Shown here piece by piece: positions 52,075 through 60,811 of a stretch of DNA of 64,000 bases. This DNA comes from CAVVFX01 sp963747535 (GTDB lineage: Bacteria > Acidobacteriota > Terriglobia > Bryobacterales > Bryobacteraceae): positions 744,001 through 808,000 of the forward strand of contig CAVVFX010000002.1 in NCBI GenBank assembly GCA_963747535.1, written 5' to 3'. Below the pieces are notes generated by a model. That model was not told the DNA's origin. It saw nothing but the letters and a program-made list of their open reading frames with translations, and searched no databases. Numbering within the stretch: position 1 is the stretch's first letter; each line of letters opens with the position of its first letter. Position numbers and translations under genes: made by a program.

Positions 52075-52203
52075 GACGCTCCAGTTGTATACCGTTGCGC
52101 CCCGGTGTGTCAATCGGCGCGTCTGTGTCCAGCCCTACAACTATTAACCAAGAGAAATATGAGAAGCCTTAATATTAAGCTGGCTTATGCTATGCTGGGC
52201 CAG

Positions 52204-53124
52204 GTGGTTCTCGACGACTGTAAGCTTTTCCGTGACGTTGCCCAGTCTCGCAGCGTCAGTAAGGGTGCTGCTCTGAATGGCATCAGCCAGTCAGCGGCCA
52301 GCCAGCAGATTCAGGAACTGGAGGATCGTTTCGGGATCGAATTGCTGGACCGGAGCACTCGCCCGCTAGGTCTTACGTCTGCGGGACGGTTGTATTTTGA
52401 TCTGTGCCGCGAGGTTCTCCGCAAAGCCGAAGAGTTCGCGTCGGCGCTGGACGAACTCAAGCACGAGATCGGCGGGACCGTACGGATTGCTTCGATTTAT
52501 TCCATTGGCCTGTCCGAGATGCCCATCCTGCGCGAGAAGTTCGCGAGTCTGTATCCGAAGGCCATCATCCGGACCGAGTTTCTGCGTCCCGACCGCGTCT
52601 ATGAAGCGGTGATGACTGACGCTGCCGACCTGGGGCTGATCAGCTATCCGGAACACCGCCGCGAGATTACAGTCATTCCGTGGCGCGATGAATCCATGGC
52701 AGTCGCGCTACCGCCGGGGCATCCTTTGGCGGAGAAAGCAAAGTTGTCGCCGGGACATCTGGAGGGGCAGAAGTTCATCGCGTTCGACGAAGAAGTGATC
52801 ATCCGCCGGGAGGTCGACCGGTTCCTGCGGGAACATGACGTCAATGTGATCCCCGTGATGCAGTTCGACAATATTCAAAGCATCAAAGAAGCGGTTGGAT
52901 CGGGCCATGGCGTCAGCATTCTGCCGGAGCCCTCCATCGCCTCCGACGCCGAACAGGGACGCGTGGTCTCGGTGCCCCTCGATGCTCCCGGATTTGTGCG
53001 GCCGGTCGCGGTGATCCATCGCCGCCGAAAGAAACTGAACCGCGCGACACAGGCGTTTCTCGATCTGCTCCTGATACCGTCGGTCAGGCATGAGTCGCCG
53101 GATGTCGAATTCGTAGAGAGATAG
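52204..53124 (+). CDS. LysR-family transcriptional regulator
   Basis: 306 residues from GTG 52204 (VLDDCKLFRDVAQSRSVSKG), which aligns with the usual LysR start; ATG 52192 and 52159 are alternatives. The winged helix at residues 5-65 includes GISQSAASQQIQELEDRFGI and LLDRSTRPLGLTSAG, close to the CysL/CbbR-like group. The effector domain follows (GTVRIASIYSIGLSEMPILR, SVIP-type VIPWRDESMAVALPPGHPLA, AVGSGHGVSILPEPS). Divergent from the PhyH oxygenase with ~130 bases between them, a layout typical for LysR-target pairs. Confidence 0.93.
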   Translation: MVLDDCKLFRDVAQSRSVSKGAALNGISQSAASQQIQELEDRFGIELLDRSTRPLGLTSAGRLYFDLCREVLRKAEEFASALDELKHEIGGTVRIASIYSIGLSEMPILREKFASLYPKAIIRTEFLRPDRVYEAVMTDAADLGLISYPEHRREITVIPWRDESMAVALPPGHPLAEKAKLSPGHLEGQKFIAFDEEVIIRREVDRFLREHDVNVIPVMQFDNIQSIKEAVGSGHGVSILPEPSIASDAEQGRVVSVPLDAPGFVRPVAVIHRRRKKLNRATQAFLDLLLIPSVRHESPDVEFVER

Positions 53125-53162
53125 AGTACGTTGTCCGTATCCGCTATCGGATAACGGTATAA

Positions 53163-53522
53163 CTACTGCGTACGTTTCACCGGCTTGACGGTCATCGGCC
53201 GGGTCGCCATCGGCTTGGTCGCGATCCGTTTGGTCGCTATGGGCTGGGTCGCGATGTGTTTGGTTGCGATCGGCTGGGTGGCAAGGTGTTTAGTCGCAAT
53301 GGGCTTGGCCACGATGGGCTTCGTGGCTATCCGTTGGGTCGCGATAGGCTTGGTCTCCATCGGCTTGATCCGCTGGTTCGTCTGGCCAAACACTGCGTTT
53401 GTCGGGAACGTCAGAACCGCGAGCACTGGCGCAAGCACGACCCACTTCCACGAATGGCGGGTTTTTTCGAGAGAGATCAGCCTGATCATGCGTCGAATTA
53501 CTTCTGTCTTGGATAGTACCAT
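53163..53522 (-). CDS. Exported basic protein made of five-residue repeats
   Basis: 119 residues. N-terminal basic region and signal/anchor helix (WKWVVLAPVLAVLTFPTNAV), then about 13 tandem five-residue units of the form [KQR]-[PRH]-[IML]-A-T covering the mature part, ending VKPVKRTQ. In DNA this is a 15-bp tandem repeat. The repeats are strongly basic and contain no acidic residues apart from one Glu, so the protein may bind nucleic acid, anionic polysaccharide or cell wall. It follows the tricorn-like protease gene on the same strand by 33 bases. No family recognised. The first ATG or one at 53489 may be used. Confidence 0.6.
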   Translation of the reverse strand: MVLSKTEVIRRMIRLISLEKTRHSWKWVVLAPVLAVLTFPTNAVFGQTNQRIKPMETKPIATQRIATKPIVAKPIATKHLATQPIATKHIATQPIATKRIATKPMATRPMTVKPVKRTQ

Positions 53523-53555
53523 TTTCGTAGATTTTTCCCCAAGCGTAAGCTTCGT

Positions 53556-56500
53556 TCACTGAGTTCCGCCGACAGGTTCACCCCCAGTCTTCCTCTCCTG
53601 AGTGACCGGGTGGTAATTGGGATATTTCGGCTTCTTCGGTTCGGACGCCGGACTCCTGGCAAGCTTCTCCATCGCCACTGCCACGGCGCGCTCCAGTTGC
53701 GGATCGTGCCCCTCGGCGACCAGCTTGGGATCCATCTCGACCACCACATCCGGAGTGACTCCGTGATTTTCCACGTCCCATTCGCCGGAAGGACTGAAGA
53801 ACCCGAAGTCAGGTGAGGTGACGCTGGCGCCATCCATCAGCGGTGGAGTACCCGAGATTCCCACCAGGCCTCCCCAGGTTCGCGTGCCGACCAATGTACC
53901 CACATGGCCCTCGCGGAAATACCACGGCATGGCGTCGCCGCCGGATCCGGCATACTCGTTGGTGACCATGACCTTGGGTCCGAAAACCGCTCCTTGCGGG
54001 GTGCGGTAGATGGCTCCGTAACGAGGCGCCCAGTAATTCATCAGCGGACGCCGCAAGACTTCGATCACGTAGTCGGCCGCCTGTCCCCCATGGTTGAAGC
54101 GCTCATCGAGCACCACGCCCTGTTTGTCGGCCTGGGCGAAGAAGTATCGATTGAAGCTGGTGAAGCCCCCGATCCCGGTATCCGGCATATAGACGTATGC
54201 GAGTTTGCCTCCGCTCAACTGGTCGACCTTACGGCGATTGGCTTCGATCCACGCGGCCATCCGCAGAGGGCCTTCCGACGCCACCGGCACGACTGAAATC
54301 TCGTGTGCGCCGGTGCCCGCCGCGTCCGCGGCAACCTTGAGAATCACGGTCTTGCCCGAGGTGCCCTCGAGCAGGCGGGAGAGATCATCGGACCCTGCCA
54401 GATCCTGTCCGTTCACCGCCAGGATGAAATCTTCCGTGGCGACCTTCACGCCGGGTTGAGCCAGAGGCGCGCGATTCTGCGGATTCCAACGCTCTCCGTT
54501 GTAGATGCGCAGGATGCGATAACGTCCGTCCACGATCTCGTAGTCTGCTCCCAGCAAGCCCCCGGCGACTCGCGCCGCGCTCGGAATCGTGCCGCCCGAG
54601 CCCCGCAGATGTCCGACCGTGATATCGCCGAGCATCTCCTGGAAAATATAGTTGAGGTCGGCGCGCGAGGCGATGGAATCCAGATAAGGCTCGAACATTT
54701 TCTCGCGAGCCGCCAGATCGACACCGTGGTAATGGGGGTCGTAGAAGTGGCTGCGTTCGATTCGCCACACCTCGCGATACATCTGTTTCCATTCCGCCCG
54801 GGGATCGACCTTCACCTGCGTGCCGCTCAGCCGCAACATACCTTCGCCCGGCTTCCACGGCGCGGCCGGGGAAACGATCGCATACTGTGGCGCGGCCGGT
54901 TGCACGACGCCGTCGGAGTTACGGGGCGGTGAAAATTCGAGCAGCATCTTTTCGCCGTCAAAGGAGATCTCAAAGGCGCGGATGCCGTCGCCGAGTTTCT
55001 CAGTGGCGCGGGTCTTGACGTCGAAGGATCTCAGGGTACGCCCACTCGATTCGGCGTCCAGCAGATACAACTTGCCGGGTTTGCCGGCCCGGACCGCAAC
55101 ATAGTTCAGTGCGGGAACCGGCAGCGGCACGATGCGCTCCTGCAGGTTGGCCAGATCGATGTGCACCGGGACAGCGTGTGGCGTCGAATTCGCTGTACCC
55201 GTGGGCTTTGGCGCCGCGGGCTTTTCCTCGTCGCTCTGAGGCTTGACCGGCGAGGCTCCATCGGCCGCGAGTACCAGCGCATAGATGTTGCTCGTGGGCT
55301 GGTAGAGATCCGAAGTCATGTCGAGATGGCTCTTGGTGGCGCCGTTATTGGTGCTGGCGGTGAAGTAGAGGTACTGCCCATCCTTATCGAACGCCGGAAA
55401 ATGCGCATCGCTCATGCCGTCGCTGACGGGTGTGCTGTGGCCGCTCTCGATAGAGAACAGCAGGACCTGGTACAGCATGTTCGGCAGCGACTTGGTGTAG
55501 GCAATCCATTTCGAATCGGGAGACCAGGCCATCTCGTGGTCGATGTCGTGCTGGTCGTTCGAGTCAACTTTGGTAAGCTTGCCGGTCTGCGTATCGAGAA
55601 ACCAGACGTTGAGCTGGTTGTCGTAAAAGCAAATGAGCTTACTGTCCGGCGACCAGAGAGGATTAAAATAAAAGGCCGATCCTCCGGCTAGCGGGAACTT
55701 TTTCGCCGTACCCTCGCCGGTCTGCGATCGAATATGGAGCGCGTATTCTCCCGTTTCATCCGAGAAATACGCAATCTGCTGTCCGTCTGGAGCCCACGCC
55801 GGTTCCCGTTCCATGACGCCTGGGGTATTGGTCAGATTGCGCGCGTCCCCGTGCGAGGCTGGAACCGTCAGGATCTCGCCATGCGCCTCGAAGAGCGCCC
55901 TCACGCCGGACGGCGAAAGATGCGCATTTCGCAGCTCGCGGCTGACGTCGGCGAAACGCGTGCGGACTTCGGGCATGTCGCCGGTGATGGAGACGTCGAT
56001 AAGCCTGGACTTTCCGGACGCGAGATCGTACAGAAAGAGCTCGCCGAACTGGTCATAAACGATTCCCCCGGGGCCGGCGCTGGCACTGCGGATATCGAAG
56101 CCGCTGTTGCGCACGAGCTGGCTCACTTGCTTTTTCGCTGGGTCGTAACGGTACAGGGTCACCGCTCCCGCGCGATCGGAGAGGAAGTAAATCTTCTCGC
56201 CGATCCACATGGGGTTGAAGTCGTTGGAGTCCTGCCGGGGAATCTTTTCGGCATCGAGCGTCTTGAGGTCGACAATGCTCACCAGGGTCGCGCGTCCTCC
56301 GCGATAGCGCTTCCAGGCGACATAGCTGTTGAAAGAGAAGGGGGAGCCACCCGAGGTCGGAGTATAGGCGAGGCGCTTGCCATCGGGAGAAAAAGCCGCT
56401 GAGAAGGCCAAAGGCAGAGGCAGAGGCAGCGCGAGGCCGCCCGTTGCGGGGACGGAATAGAGCTTGGCTTCGCCGGCATGGGAATCGCGAGTGGACGTGA

Positions 56501-56864
56501 AGACGATGTGCGAGCCGTCGGGAGTCCAGGTGACCGCGTAGTCGGGATCGGGATGATAGGTGATGCGCTTGGGAATACCACCCGCTGCGGGAATCGTATA
56601 CACGTCGATGTTGCCGTCGTAGGAGCCGCTGAACGCGATGGTCGCGCCGTCAGGGGAAAAGACGGGATTACTTTCAATGCCGACGCCGGTGGTCAGACGT
56701 GTGGCGTCACCGCCGGAGCGAGGCACGCTCCACAGGTCGCCGGCGTAGGTGAATACGATGCGGTTCTGGCTGAGGGAAGGCTGCTGCAACAGATGCGGCG
56801 TCGGAGCGGCGATCATCAGCGGGAGCAGGCAGGCGGAGAGGGAAATGAGGATCGTATTGCGCAT
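53556..56864 (-). CDS. Tricorn-like protease (beta-propeller, PDZ, S41 peptidase)
   Basis: About 1102 residues with a signal peptide (ILISLSACLLPLMIAAP). The N-terminal two thirds contain TolB/PD40-like propeller blades (GDLWSVPRSGGDATRLTTG, NPVFSPDGATIAFSGSYDGN, YAVTWTPDGSHIVFTSTRDS, EPAWAPDGQQIAYFSDETG). A tricorn C1-type helical region (WRIERSHFYDPHYHGVDLAA), a PDZ domain (ATEDFILAVNGQDLAGSDDL) and an S41 catalytic domain follow. The nucleophile Ser is in TNEYAGSGGDAMPWYF, and the ending PDVVVEMDPKLVAEGHDPQL is typical. It should degrade peptides in the periplasm. ATG 56864 gives the signal peptide; the frame extends 10 codons upstream. Confidence 0.93.
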   Translation of the reverse strand: MRNTILISLSACLLPLMIAAPTPHLLQQPSLSQNRIVFTYAGDLWSVPRSGGDATRLTTGVGIESNPVFSPDGATIAFSGSYDGNIDVYTIPAAGGIPKRITYHPDPDYAVTWTPDGSHIVFTSTRDSHAGEAKLYSVPATGGLALPLPLPLAFSAAFSPDGKRLAYTPTSGGSPFSFNSYVAWKRYRGGRATLVSIVDLKTLDAEKIPRQDSNDFNPMWIGEKIYFLSDRAGAVTLYRYDPAKKQVSQLVRNSGFDIRSASAGPGGIVYDQFGELFLYDLASGKSRLIDVSITGDMPEVRTRFADVSRELRNAHLSPSGVRALFEAHGEILTVPASHGDARNLTNTPGVMEREPAWAPDGQQIAYFSDETGEYALHIRSQTGEGTAKKFPLAGGSAFYFNPLWSPDSKLICFYDNQLNVWFLDTQTGKLTKVDSNDQHDIDHEMAWSPDSKWIAYTKSLPNMLYQVLLFSIESGHSTPVSDGMSDAHFPAFDKDGQYLYFTASTNNGATKSHLDMTSDLYQPTSNIYALVLAADGASPVKPQSDEEKPAAPKPTGTANSTPHAVPVHIDLANLQERIVPLPVPALNYVAVRAGKPGKLYLLDAESSGRTLRSFDVKTRATEKLGDGIRAFEISFDGEKMLLEFSPPRNSDGVVQPAAPQYAIVSPAAPWKPGEGMLRLSGTQVKVDPRAEWKQMYREVWRIERSHFYDPHYHGVDLAAREKMFEPYLDSIASRADLNYIFQEMLGDITVGHLRGSGGTIPSAARVAGGLLGADYEIVDGRYRILRIYNGERWNPQNRAPLAQPGVKVATEDFILAVNGQDLAGSDDLSRLLEGTSGKTVILKVAADAAGTGAHEISVVPVASEGPLRMAAWIEANRRKVDQLSGGKLAYVYMPDTGIGGFTSFNRYFFAQADKQGVVLDERFNHGGQAADYVIEVLRRPLMNYWAPRYGAIYRTPQGAVFGPKVMVTNEYAGSGGDAMPWYFREGHVGTLVGTRTWGGLVGISGTPPLMDGASVTSPDFGFFSPSGEWDVENHGVTPDVVVEMDPKLVAEGHDPQLERAVAVAMEKLARSPASEPKKPKYPNYHPVTQERKTGGEPVGGTQ

Positions 56865-57070
56865 GGCAGACTCGATAGCTGTATCATCGCGCAAATTCTA
56901 GAGGGGTGGCGTTAGTCGCCGGTATAGGCCGATTCGTCGTCCTGAGTAATTAAGGACGAAGGGCGGTCGAGGTCCAAGTCCGGACGAACAAGTCTGCCCC
57001 GTAGTGTATGCAATTTGAATTTGCTTGCGCCGCGGGCGGCTTTCCGGTCGAGATGACTGGTTAAGGCTTC

Positions 57071-57172
57071 CTACACGATCTCGGAGAGTGTGACGCCCGA
57101 CTCGGAAGCCTGCTGCCTTAGGTCATTGAGGAGGGGTTCCGGAAGATCGATTGTGGTCCTCATAATCTCCAT
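57071..57172 (-). pseudogene. Truncated ribbon-helix-helix antitoxin (VapB-type)
   Basis: From ATG 57172 the frame gives RTTIDLPEPLLNDLRQQASE, then SGVTLSEIV and a TAG. The start is the strand-helix-turn of VapB-like antitoxins; intact members continue into a second helix and C-terminal toxin-binding tail. Only 33 residues remain and no toxin gene adjoins, so it is probably a remnant. The short size leaves some chance that it is a minimal repressor. Confidence 0.6.
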
Positions 57173-57190
57173 CGTACCGGCTCGGAAACC

Positions 57191-58279
57191 TCACTGTTGC
57201 AGCCGGCGAATCGCCTCCACAGCCTTGGCGTGCAGCGGCGTGCCGTCCGGATTGAACAGTCCAAAGCCGGGATCCTTGGGCACGCGAGGCTCGAATGCCT
57301 GCCAGAAGAAGACTAGCGGAACACTCTCCTTCAAGGGCAGCAGCGCCGAGACGATCTTCGCATAGCGCTTATCCGGATTGTCCTTGTCACCGATCTCCCC
57401 GACGATTACCGGCGCGGGCGCGCACTTCTTCATGATGTCCTGCAAGTCTTTGGTGAGGCGGTTGCGATTCACGCTTTCCCACGCCGAATACGAGCAGACG
57501 TCCGGATGCACCGCCGGGACCGACGTGTCCAGGACGCCCTTGTAATCCCTGGAGCTGATACTCGCTCCCGAAACTTTCCTGGAGGCAAAGATCGTGTTGA
57601 ACTCCGCCGCGTGGTACACCTCGACGTTGCTTGCGCCTGCCGCGATTGCGCGCTTGCGTCCTTCCGCAATGGCTTCCTGCCGGATTTTGAGCCACGCGGT
57701 CATGCCGGCCAGCCGGACCTCGGGATATTGCTCGATGCATGCGTACCGCTTGTGATCGACCGTCTGGAAGTCGTAGCTCGAACCGCAATACACCTGGTTG
57801 TCGCCTTCCCAGTGCCCGATGATGAAGACGCGGCCGCTGCCGGAGTACTCGTGCAGGAGAGTTTCAGTGAGATCGCGATACTCGTCGAAAACCTGCTGTC
57901 GATGGGCGCTGAGAAATTCCGGATCGAGATAGTGCTGGCGCGGGAACGAGGTGAAATCGTAGGCAGTGAACATCACGACGTCGAGGGTCTTGATGGACAG
58001 GGCGCGCTGGTAAGCATCGCTCAGAATCAGGCACTTGAGAGAGGTTCGGCCTTCGGTGCAGCGGAATGGAGGGAGCGAGTAGGCCCGGCGGGATGCCGGC
58101 GACAGCAGAAGCCGGATAGCATGAAAACCGTCGTGGTCGAGTGCCGCGATACCGGCGGGCAAATCCGTGAGCCCGTCCCAGACATACAGGCCCGGTTCCA
58201 GTTGGTGCTTGGAAAGGAGGGTCTCCCCGGCTTGTATGGGACCTGGAAGTGCTGCCAGGATGATAGCGACTCGGAGCAA
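57191..58279 (-). CDS. Secreted TIM-barrel-like hydrolase of unknown specificity
   Basis: About 362 residues from TTG 58279, which gives a signal peptide (LRVAIILAALPGPIQAGETL). The frame stays open to ATG 58447, but that stretch overlaps the transporter gene and holds an inverted-repeat element (about 58311-58365), so the longer start is less likely. The body alternates strand and helix like a glycoside-hydrolase barrel: TLDVVMFTAYDFTSFPRQHY, GRVFIIGHWEGDNQVYCG, VEVYHAAEFNTI, CSYSAWESVN and PAPVIVGEIGD, with Glu residues at strand ends that could be catalytic. No specific family is recognised. Confidence 0.65.
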   Translation of the reverse strand: MLRVAIILAALPGPIQAGETLLSKHQLEPGLYVWDGLTDLPAGIAALDHDGFHAIRLLLSPASRRAYSLPPFRCTEGRTSLKCLILSDAYQRALSIKTLDVVMFTAYDFTSFPRQHYLDPEFLSAHRQQVFDEYRDLTETLLHEYSGSGRVFIIGHWEGDNQVYCGSSYDFQTVDHKRYACIEQYPEVRLAGMTAWLKIRQEAIAEGRKRAIAAGASNVEVYHAAEFNTIFASRKVSGASISSRDYKGVLDTSVPAVHPDVCSYSAWESVNRNRLTKDLQDIMKKCAPAPVIVGEIGDKDNPDKRYAKIVSALLPLKESVPLVFFWQAFEPRVPKDPGFGLFNPDGTPLHAKAVEAIRRLQQ

Positions 58280-58422
58280 GGCTTGAGCACGGCGGAACAG
58301 ACTGAAGAGGTACTTGCAAAATCCGACCGGCGCAGGCGAAACCGCCCGCGCCACCCTTGCAAGTTCAATATTTGCGTTGGTGGGGCCGGCGGTTTCGCCT
58401 GCCTCGGTGTTACGTGTGCGAT

Positions 58423-59292
58423 TCAATGTTTGAGCTGGGCGAGCCATTCTGCTACAACCTTCGGACCGGAGCGATGCAATCCCTCGAGTTGGTAATTCAG
58501 ATCTCGCATCGATTTGTCATTCAGAGTTCCCGAAAGTTCCTTCAGCGCGCCCTCGAGTCCGGGGAATTTTTGCAACGCCGCCTCGCGAACCACAAAGGCT
58601 GCCTGATAAGGAGGAAAGTAATGCTTATTGTCCTCCAATACGAAAAACTCGTCTCTGGAGAGCTGTCCGTCGGTTGAATTGCCTGCGGCCAGATTCACTT
58701 GCCGTTGTTCCAGGGCTGCGTAGAGCAGGCCCAGGTCCATGGTGCGAACAGGTTCTGCCATATGCAGCCCGTACGCCTTCTCGAGTCCGGGTAATCCGTC
58801 AGGTCTCCCGACGAACTCATACCCGGCGCCTAGTTTCCAGTCTGTCCGGAAGGCGGCGTCACTCAGGGTGAGAAGATGATGGGCTTCCGCATAGCTGCGC
58901 AGGGTAATCATCGCGAAAGTGTTGTTGAAACCAAGCGGATCCATCCAGCGCAGGTGCCAGGGCTTGTAGCCGCTGCGCACTTCTTCGAGGACCACCGCCG
59001 GGGCGTCATTGGCAAGACGTTTGAGAACCGCAGTCAGGGCCGTGCCGGTGTATTCGGGATAGAGATCGATGTCGCCCTTCACGAGAGCCTCGTGGGCGAG
59101 CAATGTGCCGCCGATCTGGAACTTTCGCTCGACCGTTATATGGAGCCGGCGCTCGATCTGCTGCGCGGCAATCTCGCTCAGCAGAAGCTGCTCCGCGAAA
59201 TTCTTCGATCCGACCACGATCCGGGGTCCCGACTGGCAGCCGGCCAGCAGCAGGACTGTTAGCGGTAGTGCGAAAATCTTCGTTCCAACCAT
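58423..59292 (-). CDS. Glycine betaine/choline-type ABC transporter substrate-binding protein
   Basis: 289 residues with a lipoprotein signal (FALPLTVLLLAGC). OpuAC/OsmF-family features: VVGSKNFAEQLLLSEIAAQQ, GTLLAHEALVKGDIDLYPEY then TGTALTAVL, GFNNTFAMITLRSYAE, and ALKELSGTLNDKSMRDLNYQ. It binds a quaternary ammonium solute and hands it to the permease. Its start overlaps the permease gene by 34 bases. Confidence 0.9.
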   Translation of the reverse strand: MVGTKIFALPLTVLLLAGCQSGPRIVVGSKNFAEQLLLSEIAAQQIERRLHITVERKFQIGGTLLAHEALVKGDIDLYPEYTGTALTAVLKRLANDAPAVVLEEVRSGYKPWHLRWMDPLGFNNTFAMITLRSYAEAHHLLTLSDAAFRTDWKLGAGYEFVGRPDGLPGLEKAYGLHMAEPVRTMDLGLLYAALEQRQVNLAAGNSTDGQLSRDEFFVLEDNKHYFPPYQAAFVVREAALQKFPGLEGALKELSGTLNDKSMRDLNYQLEGLHRSGPKVVAEWLAQLKH

Positions 59293-59879
59293 CCGAGCCC
59301 TTCGTCAGCCAAAAGCGCCATGAGTGCGGCCGGCACTGCGCCTGAGAGGATCTGACCGGAATCATTGAACGAGATCCCGCGAAAAATCAACACACCCAGT
59401 CCACCGCCGCCGATTGCCGCTGCAATTACCGCAGTGCCGACGGAAGTCACGGTAGCAATCCGCAGTCCAGCCATGATCGTGGGCGCGGCGAGCGGCAGTT
59501 CCACCTGGCGAAGCACCTGGCCAGGCGTCATACCCATGGCGACAGCCGACTCGCGTACCGCCGGATCAACGCCTAGTATACCTGTCAACGTATTCCTCAG
59601 TAACGGGAGCAAAGCGTAGACCACGAGGGCGACGATGGCCGTGCGTTTCCCGATGCCTCCGATGATCGGAATGGGAATCAGGAAGCCGAAGAGCGCCAGG
59701 CTGGGTATGGTTTGCAAGATGTTAGCGAGGGCCAACGCCGCGCGGCGCGGTCCGGGCTTGCGCGACAGCAGAATCGCGCCGGGAATGGCGATCAGGCACG
59801 CCATGCTTATCGACGATAGGACCAGCACGATGTGCTCCACGCTCAGGGAAAGAATTTCCCGCCACTGGTCAGCGCTCAT
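59259..59879 (-). CDS. Osmoprotectant ABC transporter permease
   Basis: 206 residues, about five or six membrane segments (HIVLVLSSISMACLIAIPGA, ALANILQTIPSLALFGFLIP, KRTAIVALVVYALLPLLRNT). The EAA-like loop GVDPAVRESAVAMGMTPGQV, then LRQVELPLAAPTIMAGLRIA, contacts the ATPase. ATG 59879 overlaps the ATPase stop (ATGA). The frame is open far upstream inside the ATPase gene but carries no permease pattern there. Confidence 0.92.
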   Translation of the reverse strand: MSADQWREILSLSVEHIVLVLSSISMACLIAIPGAILLSRKPGPRRAALALANILQTIPSLALFGFLIPIPIIGGIGKRTAIVALVVYALLPLLRNTLTGILGVDPAVRESAVAMGMTPGQVLRQVELPLAAPTIMAGLRIATVTSVGTAVIAAAIGGGGLGVLIFRGISFNDSGQILSGAVPAALMALLADEGLGWLERRFSHYR

Positions 59880-60625
59880 TGGATGGCATCCAGATGCGTC
59901 GCGAGCGTCTCCAAAAAGGCCTGCGCTTCGGGTTGCTCGCTGCGAGTGAACTCGTCCGGCGGTCCGGTAAATACCAGTTGTCCGCTGGAAAGCAAAGCGA
60001 TGCGAGTCGCCACCAGCAACGCTTCGCGCGTATCGTGAGTGACGAAGAGCGCGGTCTTGTGCAGGGTATCGCGCAATTGCAGGAACTGCTTCTGCAATTC
60101 GAGCCGCGTCACCGGATCGAGAGCGCCGAAGGGTTCGTCGAACAGCAGGATCGGCGGATCGTTGGCCAGCGCGCGGGCCACACCGGTACGCTGCCTCTGG
60201 CCGCCGGAAAGCTGATGTGGATAGCGCGCTCCGTATTCTTCCGCCGGCAGCCCAACCTTCGCGAGCAACTCCTCGACTCGCGCGCGCGTGCGATCCGCCT
60301 CCCATTTTTCGAGGGTCGGAACCAGTGCGACGTTGTCATGAACTGTGAAGTGGGGGAACAGTCCCGCCTCCTGGATTACGTAGCCGATCCGGCGGCGAAG
60401 GCGCACCAGATCCCATTCGGAGGTAGGCTTGCCGTCCACCAGGACCTGGCCGCTATCCGGCATCAGCAGCGCATTCACCAGTTTGAGCGCGGTGGTTTTG
60501 CCGGAGCCGCTACGGCCTAACAGCACCAGCGTTTCGCCTTCGTCGACACTTAGATTGAAGTCGCGCAATACGTCGCGCCCACTTACGGAGTACGTCACAT
60601 TGGCGAACTCAATCACTTTCGGCAT
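59876..60625 (-). CDS. Osmoprotectant ABC transporter ATP-binding protein
   Basis: 249 residues: Walker A LLGRSGSGKTTALKLV near residue 36, signature LSGGQRQRTGVARAL, Walker B PILLFDEPFGALDP and the switch His in LFVTHDTREALLV. No C-terminal CBS domains, unlike OpuAA/OpuCA of Bacillus. First gene of the three-gene transporter operon. Confidence 0.93.
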   Translation of the reverse strand: MPKVIEFANVTYSVSGRDVLRDFNLSVDEGETLVLLGRSGSGKTTALKLVNALLMPDSGQVLVDGKPTSEWDLVRLRRRIGYVIQEAGLFPHFTVHDNVALVPTLEKWEADRTRARVEELLAKVGLPAEEYGARYPHQLSGGQRQRTGVARALANDPPILLFDEPFGALDPVTRLELQKQFLQLRDTLHKTALFVTHDTREALLVATRIALLSSGQLVFTGPPDEFTRSEQPEAQAFLETLATHLDAIQ

Positions 60626-60811
60626 GGGAGCTTAAGAGGCACTTGCAAAGTGGGGCGGTCCCCCTGGGACGCTCGGGACGCCTCGTCCCGCTCTCTGAGG
60701 CGGAGGTAGAGGCCTCCGAACGGGCGAGGGCGCCCGCCCCACCAAACGATGCCAACTTCGCGGACCTGAGTCAAGTGGATGCCCCAGTTTTTGGCTGTCC
60801 CAAAGTCTGTC
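60626..60811. repeat. Palindrome-rich intergenic block
   Basis: TGGGGCGGTC near 60651 and CGCCCGCCCCACCA near 60731 form an inverted pair, with GGGACGCCTCGTCCC (60675-60689) and GAGGCGG...GGCCTC hairpins between them. No T-run. It separates the egtB-egtD operon from the transporter. A similar ACTTGCAA-bounded inverted element lies at about 58311-58365. Confidence 0.5.

Noticed and set aside
53185..53562. Plus-strand frame of hydrophobic five-residue repeats (GLVAI-like)
   Set aside because: The 15-bp repeat gives repeats in every frame. The minus-strand frame has a signal peptide and sensible gene spacing.
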